Below are positions 57,243 through 64,000 of a stretch of DNA of 64,000 nucleotides, piece by piece. Position numbers and translations under genes: made by a program. The stretch spans positions 1 through 64,000 of the forward strand of contig CAKTTY010000006.1 of assembly GCA_934617065.1 (NCBI GenBank). The letters are read 5' to 3'. Under the pieces are notes generated by a model. The model saw only the letters and a program-made list of their open reading frames with translations, ran no database searches and had not been told where the DNA came from. Positions within the stretch are counted from its first letter, which is position 1; each line of letters begins with the position of its first letter. Source of the DNA: an uncultured Eggerthellaceae bacterium. GTDB lineage: Bacteria > Actinomycetota > Coriobacteriia > Coriobacteriales > Eggerthellaceae.

Positions 57243-58208
57243 GTGGGCTTCGTAGAGGATGAAACGCCCTGGTGCGGTGGGTGTGTAAGTGCGCGCGTTC
57301 GGTGCGTGCGCGCGAACAACCCCAGCCCCATGACGTACGTGGGGACCAATTCGTGGATCGTGGCAGAGCCAGGTGCCAAGGAATGTGTGGTGATAGACCC
57401 CGCCCCTGCCGGCGAGCAGGTTCAGCGTATTCTGGCGACATGCGTTGAGGCGGGGCTGCGAATTGGGGCTATTGTTGCCACGCACGACCACCCCGATCAC
57501 ATCGAGGGAATTCCCGAACTTGTTGCGGCAACGGGCGCCCCGGTGTACGCGCCGCGCACGAGCCGTATCGAGCAGTTGCTGCAGAAGTATGCGTCTGCGA
57601 AGCGTGTTGGTGCGAAGCGCACGTGCTCGGAAGGTGCCGAGGACGCAGGTGCGGTCGAAGTTGCGGCAACGGCTGAATCTGATTCGGGGAGCTCGCCTCA
57701 TTCTTGCGAGGAAAAAGCTGGCTGGGGCGCTGGCGTCCAAACGCTTCCCGAGGGTTCATTCCGTCCCTTTGAAGGGGCGCCGGAGTTTGAGGTAATCGCT
57801 CTTCCTGGCCATTCGGAAGATTCGGTAGGCTTGCTTCTTCCCGCAGAGCAATCCCTGTTCACGGGCGATGTACTGTTTCGTCATGGGCCCACGGTGGTAT
57901 TCCACCCTGATGGGGTACTGGCCAGTTATTTCGCCAGCCTTGACGCACTAGAGCAGTTGGTTCGCGAAGGTCGGGTGCAGTGCTTCTATCCCGGGCATGG
58001 GTATCCCATCGACGACCCGCTGCCCATCATCGAAGCCACGCGAAAGCATCGCGTTGATCGCTTGGACCAGGTGAAGGAAGCGTTGAATGCGGGCACGCCC
58101 GCCGAACCCGATGCGTTGTTCGACGTGGTGTATCGGGGCGTGAACCCTGCTCTGCGCATGCCTTCCATTCGAAGCATCCGCGCGCAGTTGAAGTTTCTGG
58201 GAGTATAG
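57243..58208 (+). CDS. MBL-fold metallo-hydrolase (LACTB2-like)
   Basis: This 321-residue protein has the metal signature ATHDHPDHIEG near residue 80, a conserved LPGHSEDSVGLLLPAE, FTGDVLF and PGHGYPIDDP, typical of glyoxalase II/LACTB2-like hydrolases. A hydrophilic Ala/Glu/Ser-rich insert of about 50 residues (CSEGAEDAGAVEVAATAES) breaks the fold between strands. The C-terminal helix bundle is LACTB2-like. It starts with GTG 57243 behind AAAGGAG and is probably co-transcribed with the NUDIX gene. A terminator nested in REP palindromes follows. Confidence 0.85.
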   Translation: MGFVEDETPWCGGCVSARVRCVRANNPSPMTYVGTNSWIVAEPGAKECVVIDPAPAGEQVQRILATCVEAGLRIGAIVATHDHPDHIEGIPELVAATGAPVYAPRTSRIEQLLQKYASAKRVGAKRTCSEGAEDAGAVEVAATAESDSGSSPHSCEEKAGWGAGVQTLPEGSFRPFEGAPEFEVIALPGHSEDSVGLLLPAEQSLFTGDVLFRHGPTVVFHPDGVLASYFASLDALEQLVREGRVQCFYPGHGYPIDDPLPIIEATRKHRVDRLDQVKEALNAGTPAEPDALFDVVYRGVNPALRMPSIRSIRAQLKFLGV

Positions 58209-58329
58209 GGACAGGTCCCATTTTCCCACTTAGCCATAGCGCATAAAGAAAGGGCCTTGCTTGCGAATCCAATCACAAGCAAGGCCCTGTTTGTTGGGCG
58301 GGAAATGGGATCTGTCCCCATACTCCCAG
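58198..58329. repeat. REP-like inverted pair around a terminator
   Basis: The arm 58198-58226 (GGGAGTATAGGGACAGGT) pairs imperfectly with 58302-58329 (GGGAAATGGGATCTGT and onward), enclosing the stem at 58251-58288. The core matches the REP family at 39355 and 42644. The 5' arm overlaps the stop codon of the MBL gene. Confidence 0.7.
58251..58288. terminator. Stem-loop between MBL gene and cstA
   Basis: AGGGCCTTGCTTG (58251-58263) pairs with CAAGCAAGGCCCT (58276-58288) around a 12-nt loop, followed by GTTTGTT. On the minus strand it is followed by TTCTTTAT. It serves the two convergent genes. Confidence 0.75.
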
Positions 58330-58338
58330 TTCGCAGCG

Positions 58339-60129
58339 TTATTCTGCAGCGGCCTTCTTCTTGCCGAAGATGGTCTTTGCGCCCTTAACGGCCAAGACAA
58401 CAGCCAGTACGAAGAGCACGGCAGCAAGTACTGCCTGAACGCCAGCGGCGAACGGATCGCCGGCGCCAGCCATAAGTGCGGTGCACTTGGCCTGCAGCGT
58501 CATGACCAGCGAAGTGAGCGTAACAACCAGCATGAATACCATGGGGATGTAGAACATCTTGTTGTTGCGTCCTGCGTTGCCCAGCCATGCGCATACTGCC
58601 AGAAGGGCAAGAGCGGCAAGCAGCTGGTTGGCGGCGCCGAACAGAGGCCAGATGATGGTGTAGCCAGTCATGCCGAGGCCAACGCCCAGAACTACAGTAA
58701 TGAGGGTTGCAACGAAGGGGTTGGTCAGAACCTTGCGAGCGCCCGTGGCTTCGTCCATGGACTTGCCGGCGGGAACCCACAGCTCCTGGAACATGTAACG
58801 GCCCAAACGGGTTGCCGTGTCGAGCGAGGTGAGGCAGAAGGCGGAAACAGCCAGGATCAGCAGGGTGTAGGCGATGCCCTCAATGTTTTCGAGGCCAGGG
58901 ATGCAAGCCAGCATCTGGGAAAGGCCACCTGCAAAAACAGCGGTCGGGGATGCGTAGCCGCCCGCGCAGTACTTCGTCCAAACGAAACCAACGGCGCAGA
59001 GGGAGATGATTGCCAGCAGGCATTCGATCAGCATGCCGCCGTAAGCGATGGGGCGAGCGTTCTTTTCGTTATCCAGCTGCTTGGAAGTGGTGCCGGAGGC
59101 AACTAGGCTGTGGAAGCCGGAGATTGCACCGCAAGCGATGGTGATGAACAGGGCGGGGAACAGGAAGCCAGATGCGGCAGCCTTATTCATCATGGCCTTG
59201 CCGGTGGCGGGGTCGATGATGGCGTTGCCGTTTGCGTCAACTGCAGCGTTCGTTGCGTAGAAGTCGGTGAATGCGGGGATCTGCAGGTTGGAGGCATCGC
59301 CGGTGATGGAGGCGCCCACAATGCCGATGAGCGAAAGGGCGATCATGCCGTACAGCAGGAACGAGCTCAAGAAGTCGCGGGGCTGAAGCAGGATCCAAAC
59401 GGGGGCAACGGCAGCAACCATGATGTATACGCCCAGCAGGATCATCCATGTGGTGTAGTCGAGCGAGATCAGGGGGAAGCTGTAGCCGACGGCAACCAGG
59501 ACAACGATGATCGCGATGGCGATGATGATGTTGGCAGCGGTGGGGATCTCACGGCCGCGGGTAGCCAGGCCGTATACGATTGCCACAACGATGAACAGCA
59601 CAGAAATCATTGCGGTGCGCTGATTTGCCAGGTTAGAAGCCTCGGTTGCGTTTGCCAAATTAACGGCGAAGGTATTGGCGACGATGGAAGCGAACGCGGC
59701 AACAACCAGGACCAGGGTCAGGTAAGCAAAGATGCAGAACAGCTTTTTCGCGGTATCGTCGATGTTTTCGGCGATAACCGTCGCGATGGTCTGGCCCTTA
59801 TGGCGCAAAGATGCGAACAGAGCGCCAAAGTCATGAACGGCGCCGAAGAAGATGCCGCCAATCAACACCCACAGCAGAACGGGAACCCAGCCAAATACGG
59901 CAGCCTGAATGGGGCCGTTGATGGGGCCAGCGCCGGCAATCGAGGAAAAGTGGTGGCCAAGCAAGATGTAGGGCTTGGTGGGCACGTAGTCTACGCCGTC
60001 GTGCATTTCTTGCGCGGGGGTAGGGCGACTGGGGTCAACACCCCACTGCTTTGCCAGCCATCCGCCGTACAGCACGTAGCCGATTACGAGGATGGCAAGG
60101 CCGCCCAGAAGGACGATCATTGCGTTCAT
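58339..60129 (-). CDS. cstA: Carbon starvation protein CstA
   Basis: This 596-residue transporter has about sixteen membrane helices and the diagnostic start YVPTKPYILLGHHFSSIAGAG and GPIQAAVFGWVPVLLWV, plus GAVHDFGALFASLRHKGQT. It imports peptides and/or pyruvate under nutrient limitation. ATG 60129 is used because the GAAAGG site lies just upstream and the family start (MIVLLGGLAILVIGY) follows. The preceding gene on the same strand (60156-60686) ends 26 bases before it, so they are co-transcribed. Confidence 0.95.
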   Translation of the reverse strand: MNAMIVLLGGLAILVIGYVLYGGWLAKQWGVDPSRPTPAQEMHDGVDYVPTKPYILLGHHFSSIAGAGPINGPIQAAVFGWVPVLLWVLIGGIFFGAVHDFGALFASLRHKGQTIATVIAENIDDTAKKLFCIFAYLTLVLVVAAFASIVANTFAVNLANATEASNLANQRTAMISVLFIVVAIVYGLATRGREIPTAANIIIAIAIIVVLVAVGYSFPLISLDYTTWMILLGVYIMVAAVAPVWILLQPRDFLSSFLLYGMIALSLIGIVGASITGDASNLQIPAFTDFYATNAAVDANGNAIIDPATGKAMMNKAAASGFLFPALFITIACGAISGFHSLVASGTTSKQLDNEKNARPIAYGGMLIECLLAIISLCAVGFVWTKYCAGGYASPTAVFAGGLSQMLACIPGLENIEGIAYTLLILAVSAFCLTSLDTATRLGRYMFQELWVPAGKSMDEATGARKVLTNPFVATLITVVLGVGLGMTGYTIIWPLFGAANQLLAALALLAVCAWLGNAGRNNKMFYIPMVFMLVVTLTSLVMTLQAKCTALMAGAGDPFAAGVQAVLAAVLFVLAVVLAVKGAKTIFGKKKAAAE

Positions 60130-60155
60130 CTCTGAACCTTTCTTGTTATGGGACC

Positions 60156-60686
60156 TTACTTGATCAATGCCAAGTTGCTGGAAAGAACTTCTTTCAGCTG
60201 CTTTCCAGCGTTGTTGGCAACCACGCTTTTGTCCGTAGGCAGGGAAAGGTCTACCACGGCTAGGCGGAGGTCGGTCCAACCGCGAAACCCGAAGCGATAT
60301 TCCTTGTGGAAGCGCGTTTTCTTTGCCAGTTTGCGCGCTGCTTCGGTGGTGCGGTTGGCGATGATCACGAGCGAAAGGGCAGAGGACATATGGTTCGGTC
60401 CAGCATCAACTTTGCGAAGGGCTTTTTCCTGCATGAAGGAAATCTCTTCAGCAAGCTGTGCTTCGTCGAGCTCGTCAACGCATTCGAAGAACATGAAATC
60501 GTGCGTGTTCACTTCCCAAAGCTTTGCGCGTTTTACCAGCACATATTTTTCGCCGTAGGTGTGGTATTCCGCGAAGGCGGGGAAGGTGCGACCTTCAAAA
60601 AGATAGTCTCTCCTGATGTCGTAAAAAGACTTGTGAGCTGCAAGGACGCGTTCCAACAGGTCTGTGCGCATGTCTTCCGCCGTCAC
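60156..60686 (-). CDS. Conserved hypothetical protein upstream of cstA
   Basis: This 176-residue soluble protein has SFYDIRRDYLFEGRTFPAFA, GEKYVLVKRAKLWEVNTHDF and MFFECVDELDEAQLAEEI, with a mixed alpha/beta pattern and no transmembrane segment. I do not recognise a named family with certainty; the sequence resembles DUF8052-type proteins. It starts with GTG 60686 and a strong AAGGAGG six bases upstream. The tight spacing to cstA suggests a cytoplasmic partner or regulator of transport. Confidence 0.75.
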   Translation of the reverse strand: MTAEDMRTDLLERVLAAHKSFYDIRRDYLFEGRTFPAFAEYHTYGEKYVLVKRAKLWEVNTHDFMFFECVDELDEAQLAEEISFMQEKALRKVDAGPNHMSSALSLVIIANRTTEAARKLAKKTRFHKEYRFGFRGWTDLRLAVVDLSLPTDKSVVANNAGKQLKEVLSSNLALIK

Positions 60687-60779
60687 AGCAAGCCTCCTTC
60701 CGCATCACGAGGGGCCATCAATTCTCCGAAAGAATCGATCTCCTCTACTTTTTCACAAGTGGGTTGATTCTAAAACTAA

Positions 60780-62447
60780 TTATTTGTTGCGTAACAATTA
60801 ATTTCGATAACAGCACCGTAGCGGGGAAATGTCGGAGTGAACGGGTTCATTAGTGCCCTCGCGGCGCAGTTGGCTCCGTGGCCGGTGTTGCCCGCGGCCG
60901 ACGGCACCATCCCGTAGTCGGCAGGCAGCGTACCAACGCCGTCCCGCGCCCCGTGACAGAGCCCCGCAACCGACAGACCGCGCATGCCAATGCCGCCCTG
61001 CGCCCGGCAGGCCGCGCGCGCCTGGGGCTGACTGCCTCCGTGTTCCAACGGACGGCGCGCCCGAAGCTGGCGGCTTCGCTCCGACGCAGCGCATACCTGC
61101 ACCAGCCCCGCGTCTGGCTAGCGGACAGTGCGGCGGTGCGTATGCGTGCCCGAGCCGTGACTGTGCGCACCAATGCCGCCCTGCACCCGGCAGGCCGTAC
61201 GCGTCCACCGCCGACGGCCCCGCGCCCCGTGACAGAGCCCCGCAACTGGCGGGCCGATCGCCAATGCCGCCCTGCGCCCGGCGGGCCGCGCGCGCCCGTC
61301 GCAGCCCCCGCGTCTGGCTAGCGCCATGGCGGGAACGGGCATCCTGCACTCTTGCGCAGCTGAAGAGCGGCTTTGTTGGCAAGATGCGGCTGCGATTCGT
61401 CCTCAGGCGGCCAGGCATGGCAATACGCATCCGCGATGCGTTCCATGGAGGCCGGTGCCATGGCAACGCGTGTTCGCGATGCGCTCTCGGCCGTTCGGCA
61501 ACGGCAAGATGCTCGCGAAATGCGCTCCTCAGCGTCCGGCAGTGGCAATATGTCGACGCTATGCATCCCCTAGCGCCTAGCGATGGCGATATATCGACGC
61601 TATGCGTTCCTGGGCGGCCATCCGTGGCAATTTTCTCGCTTCATGCATCCCTGAAGGGGCCTCGGACGGGAAAAGCGCCCCTCCCTGGCAACATATCGCC
61701 GCTGTGTATCCAAAACGAGCTGATTTTGGCAAGATTCGCGCGCCATGCATCCGAAAAGCGCTGCAAATCGCCTTTCGGGAATGCATAGCGCGCAGATCTT
61801 GCCAGGGAGGGCCCCTTTTCGCTTCACTGACCCCTCGAATCACGCATGGCGTGCGAATCTTGCCACGATTCAGCGCTCGTAAGGTCTTACGCGCGGAAGG
61901 CTGGAGGAGATGGGTCGTTGTAAGCGCGCTTTGCATTGAGGCCGACGGCCCCGCGCCGCGACCGGCAGGCAGCGCACCAACGCCGTCCTGCGCCCAGCGG
62001 GCCGCGCACGCCCGCGGCCAACGGCCCCGCTTTCGTGACGAAGCCCCGCACCGGCAGACCGCGCACGCCCGTTGCAGCCACCGCGTTTGGCGAGCGTACG
62101 GTGCGGCGGCGCGTGTGCTTACCCGAGCTGCGGCTGCCCGCAGCAGCCTCCGCGGTCGGCGCTTCTTGGCAGCCGCCCGCCCTATGGCGCGTCCCGTTTC
62201 GCAACTGTCCGCGCTCCCGCGGCACGCCTGGTCCCATAACCGCTCGCCCCGCAGCCGACGTTGCGGCGAATGGACGGTGCGGGCGTGCCCATCCCACTGC
62301 AACCGCCCGACCCATGGCCCATCCCACGGCAACCGCCCGCCCCATGGCGTCCCGTTTCGCAGCCGCCCGCTCCACGGCACGTCCTGCCCCCACAGTTGTC
62401 TATCCGCGCTCCTTTGGTCGGCAGCGGTTTTCCTCGACGCAGCGCAC
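60780..62447. repeat. Large non-coding repeat field
   Basis: No supported gene lies here. A GC-rich module (ACGCCGTCCTGCGCCCAGC and GTGACAGAGCCCCGCAACC) recurs imperfectly at about 60915, 60988, 61168, 61211, 61260 and 61977-62070. The 41-bp array occupies 61377-61865. At 62150-62390 a third unit (CAACCGCCCGxCCCATGGC) recurs about four times. Open frames on both strands arise from the repeats. Confidence 0.7.
61377..61865. repeat. Array of a ~26-nt module, 41-bp period (locus 2)
   Basis: Direct modules start at 61377, 61418, 61461, 61502, 61543, 61584, 61625, 61686 and 61727; the steps are 41, 43, 41, 41, 41, 41, 61 and 41. Two inverted modules lie at 61781-61804 and about 61842-61865 (61 apart). 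The consensus is TGGCAANAT, then a GC-rich centre, then ATGCATCC. Spacers of 15 nt vary. The last 280 bp match the array at 46818-47100. Confidence 0.82.
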
Positions 62448-62476
62448 AAAAAAGCGACCAGCTGAACGCTGGTCGC
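62448..62476 (-). terminator. Intrinsic terminator of the FadK-like gene
   Basis: GCGACCAGC (62454-62462) pairs with GCTGGTCGC (62468-62476). On the minus strand the stem is followed by six T (A-run 62448-62453). It lies 44 bases past the stop codon. Confidence 0.9.
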
Positions 62477-62519
62477 TTTGGCAGTTTGCCACTTTGGCAG
62501 TTCGTGGATTATACGCAGA

Positions 62520-64000
62520 TTATTCAGCGCGTTCCTTCAGGCGACGATCAAGCTCGTCGGCCAGCTGATGGCGCTTGACCTTGCCGGATTCCGTCATGGG
62601 AATAGCGTCGATGAACTCGATGTGCTCGGGACGCAAGCGCTTGGCTACGCCGATGGAGTCAAGATATTCCGCGATGGAATCGAGCGTGGGCGTAACGTCG
62701 CCGGTTTGCACGATGAAGGTGCAGATACGCTCGCCCAAGCGATCATCGGGCAAGCCGATAGTGGCATGGGCGCCAACGCCAGGGCAGCCGTCCAGGTTGT
62801 TGTCCACTTCGTTTGCGGAGATGTTGATGCCGCCGCGAATGAGGATTTCCTTCTTGCGGCCGTTGATCTTTACGCGGCCTTCTTCGTCCTGAATGCACAG
62901 GTCGCCCGAGAAGAACCAGCCGTCGTCATTCAGGTCTTTCGCGGTTGCTTCAGGGTTCTTCAAATAGCCGCTGAACATATGAGGTCCGCGGGAGATTTCT
63001 TCGCCCTGGGTGCCATGGGGCACCTCGTTGCCGCGTTCGTCGACAACCTTGACCTCGATGCCCTCAAAGGCAACGCCCGACCAGTTACCGTTCCATTCCA
63101 GGCAATGCTCGGGGGGAACTGCCAGGTGGGGGCAGCTTTCGGTAGAGCCGTAGCATTCGCACAGTTTCAGGCCGTGCTCGTGCGCGCGCTGGACCATAGT
63201 GCCCGGTACGGGAGCGCCGCCACAGATGTAGAGCTTCAGCGTTTCGAACTTCAGGTCGTTTTCCTCGGCACAGTTAAGCAGGTCGAAGATGAACGGAGTG
63301 GCGCCCATCGACCAGGTTACGCCTTCGTTGTTCATGATTTCGATTGCCTCGCGAGCGCGGAATTCTTGCTGCAGAACAACGCGACCGCCCAGAAGCAGCG
63401 GCGTGATAAGACCATGGTTAAAGCCAGTGGCGTGGTTCAGCGGTGCAGGCATGAACATGACGTCGTCCTGCGTAAGGTGCAGGCCGCGGCTAAACGTGGT
63501 TTCAGAGAAAATGAGTGCGTTGTGAGAGATCAGAACCGCCTTCGGACGACCGGTGGTGCCAGAAGTGGAAAGGATCAAGACCACATCGTCTGATTTGCTG
63601 CCAGGGTTTTCGCGATAGGGCTCATACGTTTCGCAGATCTGCTTTAACGTGATGGCGCCGTGCGATTCGACTGTTTTGTCGTGAACGCAAATAGCATCTT
63701 TGGAAAGCGTAGGAATGCGATCGACTGCGGAAAGAATCTGGTCTTCGAAGTTGGTCTTGTGATGGAAGGTGGGGCACATAAATGCTTTGCTTTCCACCAG
63801 ATTCATGGAGTAGATCAAGTCTTCGTCGTTAAAAGTGACGGGAAGCGGATGGCTTACCGCTCCAACCTTCAAGCAGGCGACGTAGAGGATGCAGAATTCT
63901 GACCAAGGTGGCATCTGGTAGGAAACCACGTCGCCGTTTTTCACGCCAACTTCGTGGAGCCAAGCTGCCAGGCGCGATGCTTTGTCGTCGATTTCGGCGT
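62520..64000 (-). CDS. FadK-like acyl-CoA synthetase (5' end beyond window)
   Basis: About 490 residues of a class I adenylate-forming enzyme are visible. It has the AMP-binding ILSTSGTTGRPKAVLISHNA, PAPLNHATGFNHG, ATPFIFDLLN, YGSTESCP and GWFFSGDLC motifs, the hinge INGRKKEILIRGG, and the catalytic Lys near ESGKVKRHQL. The GDVVSYQMPPWSEF start region and overall pattern resemble FadK and related short/medium-chain acyl-CoA ligases more than long-chain FadD; a CaiC-like role is also possible. The frame continues off the right edge. It could activate the acid later handled by the crotonase at 51758. Confidence 0.88.
   Translation of the reverse strand, partial: AEIDDKASRLAAWLHEVGVKNGDVVSYQMPPWSEFCILYVACLKVGAVSHPLPVTFNDEDLIYSMNLVESKAFMCPTFHHKTNFEDQILSAVDRIPTLSKDAICVHDKTVESHGAITLKQICETYEPYRENPGSKSDDVVLILSTSGTTGRPKAVLISHNALIFSETTFSRGLHLTQDDVMFMPAPLNHATGFNHGLITPLLLGGRVVLQQEFRAREAIEIMNNEGVTWSMGATPFIFDLLNCAEENDLKFETLKLYICGGAPVPGTMVQRAHEHGLKLCECYGSTESCPHLAVPPEHCLEWNGNWSGVAFEGIEVKVVDERGNEVPHGTQGEEISRGPHMFSGYLKNPEATAKDLNDDGWFFSGDLCIQDEEGRVKINGRKKEILIRGGINISANEVDNNLDGCPGVGAHATIGLPDDRLGERICTFIVQTGDVTPTLDSIAEYLDSIGVAKRLRPEHIEFIDAIPMTESGKVKRHQLADELDRRLKERAE

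Noticed and set aside
61377..61865. CRISPR array
   Set aside because: The modules are diverged, the spacers are only about 15 nt, some modules are inverted, and no cas gene is present.
60798..62449. Several long open frames on both strands in the repeat field
   Set aside because: The same peptide-like strings recur because the DNA repeats; no domain, no ribosome site, frames exist on both strands at once.

Overview
The window looks like a chromosomal segment of a Gram-positive anaerobe of the class Coriobacteriia, most likely family Eggerthellaceae. This is an inference from gene content and architecture: surface-glycan membrane proteins of the DUF6541, DUF2304 and GtrII kinds, a polysaccharide-exporter ATPase carrying cell-wall-binding (CWB2) repeats, a RICIN/L,D-transpeptidase giant protein, and a FadK-like acyl-CoA ligase. 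No rRNA or tRNA gene was seen that would allow a firmer placement.

Layout. 1-47 is the last part of an IS3-family transposase. 86-3208 holds a Fic-wHTH protein behind two palindromic operator-like sites, then an OLD-like AAA ATPase. 3256-5050 is a graveyard: a ugd gene broken by three frameshifts (one caused by an 11-bp tandem duplication) and a decayed glycosyltransferase. 5272-43921 is a very large cell-surface polysaccharide region. It contains a Wzm/Wzt-type ABC exporter whose ATPase ends in CWB2 repeats, LicD, a 1713-residue wall protein with an exact internal 900-bp duplication, GtrB-type glycosyltransferases with membrane partners, an aminotransferase/ATP-grasp/GltS/RmlA/RmlB operon, a Wzx-like flippase, many GT2 enzymes, two DUF6541 membrane proteins and a GtrII protein. 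44137-46637 has a small orphan gene and a membrane-anchored polysaccharide deacetylase.

From 47400 the content becomes housekeeping or metabolic: a CsoR-CopA copper operon with a textbook operator, a desulfoferrodoxin-like zinc-ribbon protein divergent from a crotonase, a TetR regulator followed by an Ntn-type amide hydrolase, a NUDIX and MBL-fold pair, CstA with a small upstream partner, and a FadK-like acyl-CoA synthetase running off the right edge.

The non-coding DNA is unusually rich in repeats. A REP/BIME-like palindrome family built on GGGACAGGTxCC occurs at 39355-39484, 42644-42879 and 58198-58329. An inverted-repeat MITE-like element lies at 52937-53116. A structured array of a ~26-nt module repeating every 41 bp occurs at two distant loci (46818-47100 and 61377-61865). 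The 1.8-kb gap 60687-62519 consists almost wholly of repeats.

How the genes work together: RmlA/RmlB and the DegT aminotransferase make nucleotide sugars; GT2 and GtrB enzymes assemble glycans on lipid carriers; the flippase and ABC transporter export them; the GT-C, GtrII, LicD and wall proteins decorate or bind them. The best candidates for undescribed biology are the CWB2-fused exporter ATPase, the aminotransferase/ATP-grasp/GltS module and the 41-bp array.
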